The position numbers and the translations under genes are program-made. A DNA stretch of 64,000 nt, taken from positions 186,001-250,000 of the forward strand of contig JACONQ010000005.1 of NCBI GenBank assembly GCA_014281115.1, written 5' to 3'. Under the pieces are notes generated by a model, which saw only the letters and a list, made by a program, of their open reading frames with translations, did no database searches and was not told where the DNA came from. Shown here piece after piece: positions 31,932 to 43,601 of this stretch (the stretch's first letter is position 1; the number at the start of each line of letters is the position of its first letter). Source of the DNA: Laburnicola sp. R22_1 (lineage: Eukaryota; Ascomycota; Dothideomycetes; Pleosporales; Didymosphaeriaceae).

Positions 31932-33583
31932 ATGCCTCAACCACACAATAAACTACTAGCGTCAAAAGAAGCGCGTATATAGCTTGCGATCTAGGCTATT
32001 AAACAAGATGCGACACTCTCTTAGCAACGTGCTGCAGCTATCTACAACGTCTCTCAAAGTACACTTAGCGACCAACGCGCTAGAAAGACGTTTAGACGCA
32101 ACTACGCACCCAACAAAATAAGACTTACTATAAGAGAGGAGCAGGCGATTGTGGAGCATATACTTGACCTAGACGCGCGAGGATTTCTACCTCGGCTCAA
32201 TGCTATAAAAGATATGGCTAATTCTTTACTAGCTGCACGCCACTATAAGCCAGTTGGCTAGAGGTGGCCTTATGACTTTGTTAAGCGCCAGCTAGAGCTT
32301 AAAGTCAAGTTCAATCGAAAGTACGACTATAAGAGAGCTCTCCAGGAGGATCCTGAGGTAATACAAGACTAGTTCCGGCTTGTGGAGAATATGAAGGCCA
32401 AACATGGTATCCTAGACAAGGACACCTACAATTTTAATAAAGCAGGCTTTATAATGGGCATAATATCGACTAGAGTAGTAGGCACAGGCTCTGAGCGTCA
32501 AGGACGGCCAAAGCAGGTGTAGCAGGGCAATAGGGAGTGGACAACAGTCATCCAAGGCCTCAATGCGACGGGGTGGTAGATCCCACCCTTTATTATCTTC
32601 GGGGGCAAGCACCACCTCTCCGCCTAGTATAAGGAGAAGGATCTACCTCATAATTAGGTTATTGCAGTCTCTAAGAACGGCTGGACAACAAATAAGCTTA
32701 GTCTACAGTGGCTAAAGCACTTTAATAAGCATACAAAGAGGCGTGTTGTTAGCACAACACGTTTGCTTATTCTTAACAGCCATAAGAGTCACAACTTGTT
32801 CGAATTTAAACAGTATTGCAAGAAGAGCAATATTGTTACTTTCTATATGCCCTTGCATTCGTCGCACCTCTTGCAGCCACTTGATGTGGGCTGTTTCGCG
32901 CCTTTAAAAAGGCGTATGGGCGCCAAGCTGAGGATTTAATGCGCAACCACATCACGCACATCACTAAAATCGAGTTCCTGCCTTGCTTTATTGCTGCTTT
33001 TAAGGCTTCGTTTACTAAAAGTAATATCAAAGGAGGCTTTCGAGGTGCTGGCCTAGTGCCCCACAACCTAGAAGCTGTGATATCGCAGCTTGACGTCCGC
33101 CTGCGTACGCCTCCACTTTGTACTATTCGCGATAGTACATAGGAGTCGCAAACTCCGCGAAATAGTACAGAACTTGGGTCGCAATCAACGCTGGTTAAGC
33201 AGAGGATTCAAAGGCATGTGGATAGTTCCCTAACTTATATGGTTGAGGCGATGGAAAAGCTCGTCAAAGGCGCTGAGATAATAGGGCATTCTTTGGTATT
33301 GATGACCAAACGCAACGCCGAACTTCAAGCTGCTAATGAGGCCGCCACACGACGTAAATCATATAAAAGAAAGCGATTGCAGCAAGAAGGAGTCCTTACA
33401 GTTGAAGAGGGCCAGCGACTGGCTACTCTAAAGGACTTTGGGGTGCGTAGTGATGGCAAGAAGGCAAAGAAGAGGGTGCGCACTAATAGAGGCGAATCCG
33501 CTCAACGGCGCTGTGGACGCTGCGGCAAGCCTGGGCACAATAAAAAAACCTGTAGACAGCTTATAGAAGTAGATTCTAAATAG
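31932..33583 (+). pseudogene. Pogo-like transposase with zinc knuckle, RIP-inactivated
   Basis: Reading from ATG 31932, the frame contains about ten in-frame TAG stops up to ~32660. By context they replace CAG (Gln) or TGG (Trp), e.g. HLSA-stop-Y and PHN-stop-VIAVSKNGW, so they fit C-to-T or G-to-A RIP changes; none is TGA or TAA. A one-base loss in an A-run near 32910 shifts the frame, which then continues to TAG 33581-33583 with one more stop near 33139. The first catalytic Asp is now Asn (YNFNKAGF) and so is the second (LLILNSHKSH). The third survives (LQPLDVG). The C-terminus ends in a CCHC zinc knuckle, CGRCGKPGHNKKTC, seen in several fungal pogo transposases. The gene is dead. Confidence 0.9.
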
Positions 33584-33649
33584 TTTAGCCTATTTAGACT
33601 ATCGAAAATAGTTCATGTTGACTCTATACTATCGTGAATAGTATAGAAC

Positions 33650-33711
33650 TTGGTGGGGTCTTGGCAAAGTGTCCGACTCGATGGAGTGTCCGACTCGAGT
33701 GCAAAGTACGT
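33650..33711. repeat. Right 62-bp TIR, second element
   Basis: Perfect inverse of the left TIR. Perfect identity despite a heavily mutated interior is notable, since RIP normally alters both. Confidence 0.95.
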
Positions 33712-34351
33712 TAGTATAGTTATATTGAACTATATTCCATTATCGCGCGGGCGTTTTATTTTATTTTGTTCCATCTAATTTATTTGTTTCTTTTCTTACT
33801 CTGTTCTTCTTTCCTTGCTTCTTTGCTTGCTTTTTTTTTAAAGTCGAGGGAACGAACGGACGAAGGCTAGGGATTTGTTTCTTCGTTCGTTGTTCCTCGA
33901 CCCTATGGTAGGGCTATCTTTCGTGTTGGGTTGTGTTGGGTTGTGTTAGGTTGTTAGGGTTTATCTATTGTGGTACTACTGCTACTGCTACTTGTATACC
34001 TACGTGTATACATACCTATATACATATGCCGAAGACATGCTCTATGATAAGTTGCATGCAGTGTATTTGCATTGTATTGGGTAGAAGACTTGACTTTGTA
34101 TGGATGGACGAAAGAAAGATGTTCATGGGTAGTTCTGTTGATGGTGATCGTTTTCATTTTATTCGTGTTGTTCATATTCATACCACGCACGCTAAATGCA
34201 TGATTCGTCTTTCCGACCACCCACGAAACTCGGTAATCTCCCCACTCCCTACCCAGCTCAGCCAAACCAAACCAAACAAATACACACTCATACACTCACA
34301 TACTTTTCTCATTTCCCCCCTCCCCATTTCCACCACCAGCCAAATCCAACC
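33712..34351. other. Spacer between transposon and UCS gene
   Basis: 640 bases, AT-rich at the left. It contains an imperfect inverted repeat at 33843-33901 and low-complexity C/A-rich sequence near 34260-34340. It should include the 3' UTR of the minus-strand UCS gene. Open frames here are short and unsupported. Confidence 0.5.
33843..33901. repeat. Imperfect inverted repeat (~21-bp arms)
   Basis: Arms start GTCGAGGGAACGAACG on the left and end CGTTCGTTGTTCCTCGAC on the right, with a loop of about 15 bases. It would fold as a hairpin. It may be a relic of another small element or a 3'-end structure. Confidence 0.5.
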
Positions 34352-36926
34352 TCACCCCTGCCCCAACAAAATCTTCAACGTCTCCACCCCCAACCCCAAC
34401 ACAACCTGACTCCTACTCTCCTTGAGCATCCCCTTGAGCGCTTCGATCCCGCCCTTCGCCTTGACAGCTTCCACGCCCTGCGGGCCTATGCCGACGACTT
34501 CGCGCAAGCAGGCGATACCGCGGTGCCGGATGTCGTCGCTTTCGTCGCGGCAGAGACCTGTGGCGTGTGAGAATGAGCGTTAGGACGACGACTTGAGTTT
34601 GGCGGGGATACTACTAGCTAAAAGGGGATGTGGATTTGGGGAGAGGAGGGAGAAGATGAGAAGATGAGAAGGGGGGAAGCTTACCAAGCAAAAAATCAAC
34701 CCCCTTTTCCAACTTGAGCAACTCCACAACAGCAAGCTCGATGCTCAACAGCATCGCCAACGCACCTCCGGCCGCCGACCGCGTACCCGCATCCTCCACA
34801 TCCGTCAGCACGCACAATAAATGCAATCTTCCGCTCGCCCTGCCACTCCCGTCCGCAAACTTCTCCACGCATAGCGGACTCGCCATGAGATTGCAGAGCA
34901 GCTCCGTACTTGCGCGCCGCAGCAGCGTGTTCGGGGAGAGCAGTAGGTCGTCAACGACGATGTCGAAGGCGGCTCTGATGATGGCGTCTTGCGTGGGTGT
35001 GTCGAGGGAGGCGAGATTTGTGAGCGCGAGGAGGGCTTCGAAGGCGTGGAGTTGCCATGCTGAGAGTTCGCTGGGCTTGAGGAGACTGATGAGCGGACGG
35101 AGGGCAGACTGGGAGGGAAACGAGGCATTGAAGATGTGGGCGGGGTTTGTGGAGATCAGGATGCGGGAGAGGGCTTGGGCGGCTTGGGGCGCCGTCGTGG
35201 GTGGGTATGCGCTTGATTTTGCCGACGATGTGCTTGTGTCGTAGATTTGTATGAGGAGTTTGATGGCGCCTTGTTGGGCGAGGGTGGGGCGGTTTTTGGT
35301 GTCTTTGGAGAGGGAGAGCAGGATGGAGGATGTTAGGGCTAGGGCCGAGGGGGTGCTCTTTTTGGCGGTCGCGACTAGGAGGGGTACGATACCGGCGTCG
35401 AGGACGCGTTTGCAGCGCGCGGTTACGTGGGATTCTTCTAAGAGGGGGTCCGGAGTGCTGGGCTTCTGTACGTTGGCGTACGCTTTGAGCTGGGCCATGC
35501 GCTTCTCTTCTTCAGACTGGATGGGCGGGTATGCAGTCAAGTTTACGAAGATGGTTAGGCCGCCGAAGAGAATGTTGGGCTGGGGGGAGGCGTCTTTCAT
35601 CGTGTCTATAAGCCGCTTGAGGAATTTCGGGGACTTGGAAATGTCTTCGCGGATTTTGGGCTGGAGGGAGGCATAGGCGAGGCCTTCGATTGAGTCTTGC
35701 TTGCCGGATGTGTCGGAGGAGATGACCATGCTCTTGAAGCTCGCGATCAGATCATCCTGATCTACCTTTCCTGGAGTCACGATGACGGGGCCTTCGGATG
35801 CGGGCTGCTCGTCGCCGAGCTTGACAAGAACAAGAGCGGCAAGGTTGGCGCGCTTTTTGTCGGGACAGCTGGCGACGTAGTCTTCGAGCCACATTCTGCA
35901 GTGACGGTTGATTGCATCGCGGCAGTTCTTGTCGATGCAGGCGGAGCTAATGAGTTCGAGGGCTGCTTGTTCGAGCTTCATGCTCTTCTTGCCTTCCACA
36001 AGGGGTATGAGTGTAGTGATGAAGCCCTCTGTCAAGAATAGCTGCGCAGCTGCCTGCACAGTGATTGGAAAGATGGCGGCTGCAGCGGAGAAAGCGACAA
36101 CCAGTTCATCCGCAATAGACTTCTGTACGCGAGATGTGACATATTTGGAGACGAGGTCCTGCGCGGTGTTGGGCGCGAGTTCGAAGAGCTTGATAGTAGC
36201 GAGAGTCGCCTGGCTGCGGAGGCTATTCGGAAGCCGGATGTCGAGTGAAGCCAGGATAACATCGAAGCTATCCGCATCGATGATACCGTGTAGATTCTGT
36301 GCATGATGAGCAAGCAACTGTGCGACGCCTTTCATAGCGCGTTCAGGGTGCTCCAGCGCCTCCTCCATCATCATAGCCAAACTGAGCATAAAGCAATCCC
36401 GGTGGCCCTGTATAAAGGCCTGGTTACTCTCCCACACGGTGCGATTGAGCAGCACCTTGAGCAAGCCATCGATGCTGTCGTCTCCACGCTCGAATAGCTC
36501 ATAATACGCCTGCGTGGGATGGTCTTTGACAAAGTTGGCCAGCCACCGTTGAGCTCCCACATGCTGCAATAGCTCGCCCGTCACCTGGTCCAATAAATCG
36601 TCTTCACCTTTGAAGTCGTACAAAATCTCCATCGCTTGCTCCGCCTCTTTCTCGCGCAGCCCTTTCGCCCTGACAAGCTTCAACGCCTTGTCACCATCCT
36701 CCTCATCCCTACTCCTAACCCAATCTCTACAAGCACCCAATAGCTCGCTCCTCTCCTCTTCTTCCTTCAATTGCACCCAAGCTTGCTTGACTAGTGGATG
36801 CTCAGGCGCGATAGTAGTGGCCTCTCGCAGAAGGCGCGCCGCGTCCGACAATTTACCGGATCTGGCGAAGTCTGTGGCCTGCTGTACGAGGTGGACAGCA
36901 TGATCTGCCTCGGTAGTCGAGGACAT
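34352..36926 (-). CDS. UCS-domain myosin chaperone (UNC-45/Cro1/She4)
   Basis: Two exons on the minus strand, 36926-34685 and 34557-34352, give 815 residues. The intron, 127 nt, is longer than most here; the frame resumes as LLGLCRDESDDIRHRGIACL, and without splicing the protein would end in a low-complexity tail. The N-terminus (residues 1-60) has a short TPR-like helical region (ATDFARSGKLSDAARLLREA). The remainder is an armadillo-type UCS domain, with SLQPKIREDISKSPKFLKRLI and GGLTIFVNLTAYPP as recognisable blocks. UCS proteins fold and stabilise myosin motor domains; in fungi they support class I, II and V myosins, hence actin rings, endocytosis and polarity. The gene is cytoplasmic housekeeping, with a divergent or tandem neighbour 0.5 kb away. 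Confidence 0.93.
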
Positions 36927-37455
36927 GGTTGACGAAGGTGTGGTGGGGTGACATGGTGAGAGAAAGAGGGACTGAGAGGTTGGTCACTTGATGCCCACTT
37001 GATGTGGGACGCGAGCAAGTGCGGGATGTGCACGGACGTTTCTGGACTAGACCAGACCAACCGTTTCACGCTTTACACAGCTTCAAGTCACTCCAGACTC
37101 TTGTTCTACACCTCAACCATTTCTGGAGACACATATAAGCATACAAGTCTTCTCTCATTATCGATACAATGCATCACCCCGTCCTGGTGTCACGGACTCT
37201 ACTCCGCGCTTCCGGGCGCCCTATAATATACACCTAAAATGCTCCAGGTACCCAATGCTCAACGCCACCTTTGAAAAAGCAACAACAAACTCCAATGTGA
37301 CATGAAACGTCCCGCCAAGTTGACCGGATTAACCAACAGGCGCCGTGATAGCCCATGCATTTTCCCGCTTCTCCGCCAAACAAGCTCCGCGAAACACGGC
37401 GCCTTTTCTGCCAGCCCTGCTGGGCTTTTCGGAAAAAGAAATTCATTAAAATTCA
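36927..37455. other. UCS promoter and cdc11 3' region
   Basis: 529 bases between two minus-strand genes. No coding potential, repeat or RNA gene seen. The promoter of the UCS gene should lie at the left side. Confidence 0.5.
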
Positions 37456-40400
37456 TTATTCGGTGATTTCGTCGCAGTCCTCCAGCTGCTTCCGTTGGAT
37501 CACTCCGAGATAGAGAAGCCGCCCCCAGATGTCATCTTTGACTAGAACGCGGGTCTTGTCGAACGGTAGGCCATCAAGCTCGCGTAGGTTCCTGCAGAAG
37601 TTCGCGAGCATCATCTCCGTCACTCTTCGACGGATGCGCGTCTCATAATCTAGGCGCGAAAGATACTGCTCATCTTCGTCCACGTCGCCCTGCGGGAGCA
37701 CAAATCGGTCGGTGCTTTGCTCATCGGAAGGTTTTTGTCTGAGAGACATGACGCGGTTTTCAGAAGCCGGCGCATAGAAGCGGAGGGTGAGGGGATTCTC
37801 TCGCCAGTCCAACTTAGTCAAAGTTGACAACTTCCCCAAGACCATCGCGTTTGTTCGCAAGCGCGCGAGCTTGTTGCCAGCCAGCAGCAGCTCACTCAGT
37901 CTTTTGATGTTGAGGAGGGGTCGCAGATCTTTAATGGAATTGAAGTTGAGGTTGATGGACCGAATATTAGGAGTAAGTTGTCCAAAGTCGTCCGGCAGCT
38001 CTTGCAAACCCATGGAAGCTACCTCTAATCGCTGAAGGTTGAGTAAATGCTGAGAGAGCTCGATTCCACGAGTGGCATTGAGAGATATGTAGAGGTTGCG
38101 GACATCCGGATTCTTTACGAGGTTGCCAACACAAGCTGCCGCGTCGGCCTCTGTGAGTACACCTTGGTCACGCGCGGAAAATGTTCGCAGATGGCGAAGG
38201 TACTCTAAGCCGACTACGTTCGTAAGACAGTTGCGATCGACGTAGAGCGATTCCAACGTTGGAAAGTAGCTGTCTACGTCTAGCGAAACCATGCCATTAC
38301 CGGAAAGACGAAGGGAACGCAGCGCTTTGCACCGATCGGACGTTTCATCGAAGATCGGAAATTCGTCAATGCGGTTATCATCTAGACTTTGTTAGCTGAT
38401 TTCAAAGTCACGACATTGTCCCGGTCGTACCTAGATCAAGATGCTGAAGTTGCGGTAAGCGGTGCACATTCCGAACTTCCAGCAGCCTGTTACCGCGAAG
38501 GTTGACATTCGTGACAGATTTTCTACGATCCGATCAGCTTACATCTGGTTCGTGAATAGCTCATCAACTTACAAATTCGTCTTTGCAAAGTCTACAATCT
38601 CAATTGCGTTCCTTGCCGCGCTCAGCTCCATGAGCCCATCAAGATGAGCAATACCTTGGAGAGACTGGATCTTGTTGTCGTCGACCTTCAACGTCCGGAG
38701 GTGGACCAACTCGCTGAGGCCATCTAGACTGTCAATTTCGTTTCCTGAGATGTCAAGGTGCTGTAGATTCGATAGCTCGGCCCAGGACGTTAAGCCAGTA
38801 AGGCAATTATTTTGCGCAAACAGCCTCCGCATCGTGAACGGGATACCCTTCACTTGATTGATGTTGTTATTCGACACCTGCAGCTCTTCGAGTCGGTAAC
38901 AGAACTCATCCAACCGATGTAGATTTGCGAGACCTTTATCGTGGAGGTTGACTTCACGGAGGTCCTCCCAGTACGGCTCGTTCGGCTCGGCATCCTGCAA
39001 TGCTTTCACCAATTCTGCAGTACCGAGGGCGTACCGATCTTCAAGCGCTTTGGAGAATTTGTGACCATCGTGTTTGATCACGACCCTATCTGGCAACTCG
39101 CACTCGTCAATTTGATTCAAAGTGAATTCGGGCAGGTCGCTGAGCATGAACGTCACATCTGCCTTTGTTGGCGATGTTGCAGGCACAAGAGCATCTGCCT
39201 GGCCCATGACCGGCGCTGACACGCTCATCGAGAGTTGCATACGGTAGTTCTTCGGTGGCCGTTCATCCAGCGTTGGAAGATCACAATGCTCTTCGTAAGA
39301 AGGTCGCTGGACAACACGAGCATTGGGAAGGGTCTTTGCGTTCTTATTCTGATGCCAACGTGTCTTTTTGGTTGAAGGGTGCCGTAGATCGTCGACGGCG
39401 CTCCAGTGTTTGGATGTCTGCTTTTGCGGACTTCCGACTTGGTTGTCATGTTCGTTGTCATCGCCGAAATCCCGCTCAGCAATAGAGATCGTAATGTCGC
39501 GAACCCTGCTATTGCGTACAGCCGATCGGGCTGTCCCGCGCCCTTCAAAGTATTTAATTTCGTGCTCTACGTCCTCTGCATCGGACTCGGGAATCACATG
39601 GGTCATCGGAAGGTGTTGGATCTTTTGAGTACCGCCATTGCGCGTCTCTTGGTCACTCCATGAGGTGGCCCGTGTGTCGGTCTTGGGAAAGCTCCAAGCA
39701 AAATTGGAAACCTTGGAAGGAACCGAGCTGCTATCAGTGATGACAGTTCCTTGACCATCTCGGGTAACTGGGCGTGTGTTGTCCAAAGGTGCCGGTGGTG
39801 CTACTTCAGTATCTTCTAAAAGGGTCTCTGCCGTAGCTTGGGGGCGGGTCGGGGAGGGATTGTCCCTCAAACGCTCTGCAGTTTCGTCCACTGTCAAGTC
39901 GGGGATATTTCCGAAAGGGTCTTCTTCGCTCTCGTTAGTTCCACTATGGCCCTCTTCATGGCGTTGCTCCCTGGAAGGGCTTTTTTGTCGAATCCACATA
40001 TTTTTTTCTGGATCAAAGCTCATGCCGGCCACCTCCTGTGGAATCAGATGTTGCACGGCTTCTGGTGCTAGAGTAGCTACATGGTCGGATCGTCGCGAAG
40101 CACTTGTGGCCACAGTCTGCCCCATAGAAGAAGCGGAAGATGGGTGCGTGCCGGCGGTCCTAGGTTGGGAGTTGGTCTGGTTGTCGTAGGCTGCAGCATC
40201 TAGACTGTGTCTGTTGGGATTGTCAATGATGCGAATGCCGTCCTCTTGAATGATGGCGCTATCATCGTCCTGGGCTGGTGGAGCTTTCATGCGTGAGAAC
40301 CGCAATGAACGAAATGATGAGCCTAGAACCTCGTCCGACTCTTTGTCTTGATATTTGCGGAGATGGCTCATCATTTGAGGATCCAGCTCGTGTTTGTTGG

Positions 40401-42954
40401 GCTCCCTCCAAGCCGATGATCGGCCCTCTCGACTGGGAGGCCTATCAAATGTGAATGAGCTCGAAGGGCAATCGTTCTTCTCCGGAAGCACTGGCGACTC
40501 TGATTCAGTCTCCTCGAGACTGCCTAATCCACTCGTTGGTCGGCCTTTCGCTCGAATGTAATCCATGATCTTTACAGCTTCGTCCAAGAAGTCTTGGGTC
40601 GTGACCGAACGCTTTCGAGTTTCTTCTCGTGAAGCCTGTTGCCGTTTCATACTGAAAGCGGCGACTTCGTTCGCCACGATCGCTGCACGAGCTTCATCCG
40701 CCTGCGCATCCCAGTCTTCCGCAGGATCTATGTGCTCTCGAATCGTGTTCATCTTGGGAGAGGAATGTATAAAGGCATCCGTGGCTTCCAATATTTCAGC
40801 ATTCAGTTCGTCTAGTCTCCTTTGACTGGGCGTGGGATTTCGAGGTCTCAGAATATGTCGCCGGGCTAGCACTTCAGGGTCCGCAACATTGTTGGATGGT
40901 TCGTTCCGGGCGTCTTTGCGTTTTCGGCCAATAAGTGACTGCATTGCTGCATGAGAATCTTTCACAGGCTGCAAGCTAGTTTCATCTATGAAATCGTCAT
41001 CATCACCTGGAATTGTGCGTCGCCGTTTAGGTGTCGGATTCTTGAACGGAGAAGTGGGTCCTCGTTTGCCCTCGGCGTATCCAGTGGGCATCTCTGACTG
41101 TTCTCGCTCGGAGGTATTGGACACCTGCCGAACGATCTGTGGAATTGAACGGCTGGGAGCTCGGTAGGGATTCGATACGCGAGTCAGTCCTTGTCTCCTG
41201 GCCCTCGATGGTCCTCGTGAGATCGGAGAGGCATCGTAGTTGAATTTCAGAGGTGAGCGACTACCCGGCGGTGCCACGTCCATGGAAGGAGACTCATCTG
41301 GTGCACTGTGATCTTCTGAAATCTGCGAAGAGACCATAGAAAAGTCACCCGAGAACTGATATTCGTTCAACTGGCCTTTTCCAAAAGTATCCGCTCTCTG
41401 TGAGATTCGGCAGTTGTCTTCTATAATTGCACTTGGGCCTCCTTGTTGGATGCTAACTTCCTCAACAGACGTCAGTCGCGACGTCTTCTGAACTGTTCTC
41501 GTCACTTCTGTCTTGTCGACCTGTACACTAGCAGAAGCGGATTTTTCGGACCTGTAGTCTAGCTGACTCAGTCGCCTTTGCAAACGATTGCTTGTGAAGG
41601 TGTCATGAGCATCGAAAAGCTTCAAAGGACTGCCGGAGCTTTTGGTCCGTTCTGGACTCAGATGAGTAGATTGTGCTTTGCGCCGGGGCGTCTTTGGAGA
41701 TACTGGCTTAGCTTCACCAACTGCGTCCTCTGGCTTCGTCTTTGGGCTAGATGTCGACATTGCCTCATTTCGAAGCGTGCTCTGAGGAACGGACCTCTTA
41801 GGGGACGGACTGAGTGGACGTCTTCGAAATGAACCATCCCTTGAATAACCACCTCTTTTCATCTCTACAAAACGGCCCACATCCGCCAGATCCGGTGTTC
41901 CAGCTGGCAAGTCTTCTGGAAGGGAATCGTCTTGAAGTCTTGCAAATGAAGAATCCCCGCGACTTTGGTTACCAGAGTCATCCTCTGATGCGGATAGGTG
42001 CTCTTGCACAGAAGGTGAACCAACATGCCGTAAGCGATGGGCAAGCTCTGAACCCGTAAAGTTGGAGATGGGGTTCGGCCGAGCGTCAATCTTGAGATTC
42101 GTTGACAGATACACAGGGCTGAAGTTCTCGTTCTCGAATTCGATCTGACCGCTCACGGTGCGGGTGTCCCCTTGCTCGACACGGTGCACATTGAACGAGG
42201 CCTCAGAACCCTTCAAGACCGAAGAGCCTTCTGCAAACTGTTCGCTTCGACGGTGTATTGGCGCATCAGGCGCCGAGGTCCGAGCTGCATCAGTGTGCTG
42301 AACCACCGAACCTGCCTGCGAGAATTCCTCGTCGGCGGCGGCTGGCCACGGGGGCGGACTTGAAGGCATGGCGCTGAGTCCCTTGAGCATACCGCCTCTA
42401 CGTTTCGGCTGCTTTTCCTCTGCATCAGGTCCATTGGGCTTCTGAAACATGTTTTCAAGTCCCATGGGACTGAAGAGGTCCTTCTGGTCGCCGTACCCTA
42501 TCTCGCCCTTCAGCAGCCGGCGCCTCCACTCTGGTGTATCGTGGACAGATTTTGCTTTCGAGGGCGATTTAGCAGCCGGCTTCTGCGCTACTGTGCCATC
42601 GTACACGACCGAGCCGAGCGACGCAGCAGAGACGGAGAGGGAAGGAGCGCGTGACGATGCGACCATGGACGCGTCGGGAGAGGCAGTCGCGGGCACGTTG
42701 TTGTCGCTGAGGCTGCGTTCGACAAGCGCGCTCCTCCGTTTGGGCGGTCGAAGGTCGCTGGCGACATGGCGGAGCTGTATCTCAGAGAAGGACCCAGACG
42801 AGTGTCGCATGCGGGGAAGGCGGCTCGGCAGCTTGGGCGGCACGCTCTGCGAATTCTGCGTCGACGGTGGGTTGCTCGCGTCCGTCGCAGCGGGCGACGG
42901 GGTAGGCTGCGCGACCCATTCCTCGGAGAGGTCCTCGAGCCACGGCTGGCTCAT
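37456..42954 (-). CDS. cdc11: Septation initiation network scaffold Cdc11/SnaD (Nud1 family)
   Basis: Three exons on the minus strand, 42954-38573, 38522-38431 and 38381-37456, give 1,799 residues. The 50- and 49-nt introns lie inside the leucine-rich repeats and keep their register (VTNVNLRGNRLLEV, LQHLDLDDNRIDEF, LRSLRLSGNGMVSLD). The protein starts MSQPWLEDLSEEWV, the conserved N-terminal box of this family. About 1,280 disordered Ser/Pro/Thr-rich residues follow, and the C-terminal ~450 carry the LRR domain. Cdc11 anchors SIN kinases at the spindle pole body with Sid4-type partners and couples mitotic exit to septum formation; Nud1 plays the equivalent role in budding yeast and SnaD in Aspergillus. 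It is divergent from an uncharacterised disordered protein. Confidence 0.93.
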
Positions 42955-43601
42955 GTTTGCGTGTGTTGCGTCGCTTTGCGGAGGGTGTGGGCTGGTGCGT
43001 GCGGTAAACAGACGTGGGACCGGGCGAGACGCGTCGAGATGGAAGCTAGGCGGGCGCAGAAAGCCTCATTTGCGTCCGGGGTGCCGCAATGGCAGTTGTG
43101 TAGCGATGACGCGTCCTGGGTGAACTGGGAGTATCAATACATGTATACAAGAACGTTGGGCCGTTGCAGGGTTGATGCTGAGTCAGCGTGGAGCGCCGCA
43201 ACCCCTACCAGTGATCGATACACTTCCAGGTTGTTGCTAGCGCACCGTCTGCGCACCGTTGACGGGGCAACAGTCCCGCTTGCGCTTTGCGCTCACCACG
43301 CTCGGGGGCGGGGTGTCTCCGCCCGCGCTTGTTCACCATTCGACGTTCACTGCTGGCCCGCCGAATTTACGGGCCTTGTATTCTCCGACTATTATTCACC
43401 GACTGCGCAAGTACGACGGAAGCTGCGACTGCTGAGCGGTACCCGAGATGCACCCATATTTTGGCACATGTCACTACACCACGACCGCGGCCCCTCCGAC
43501 GCAAACGCAGCGACTTAGTTGCCATCTTCTCCCCCACTTGGACTATCTTGCAGCCCGACACATCTCTTGACCCCGGTCCCTTCTCAGACGCCTTGCGCAC
43601 G
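42955..43601. promoter_or_regulatory. Divergent promoter region, cdc11 / uncharacterised gene
   Basis: 647 bases between divergent starts. The frame of the plus-strand gene stays open back to 43287 but without an ATG, so I treat this part as leader. No site stands out. Confidence 0.45.

Larger units (their letters stand above)
31842..33711 (+). mobile_element. Second pogo/Fot-type transposon, 62-bp TIRs, inactivated
   Basis: 1,870-bp element bounded by perfect 62-bp terminal inverted repeats (31842-31903 and 33650-33711) and TA target duplications at 31840-31841 and 33712-33713. Each TIR contains two direct copies of TCGAGTCGGACACT. The ends share nothing obvious with the first element, so this is a different family. 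The body carries one transposase frame ruined by stops and one frameshift. It lies between the G-patch gene and the 3' side of the UCS gene and interrupts neither. Confidence 0.95.
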
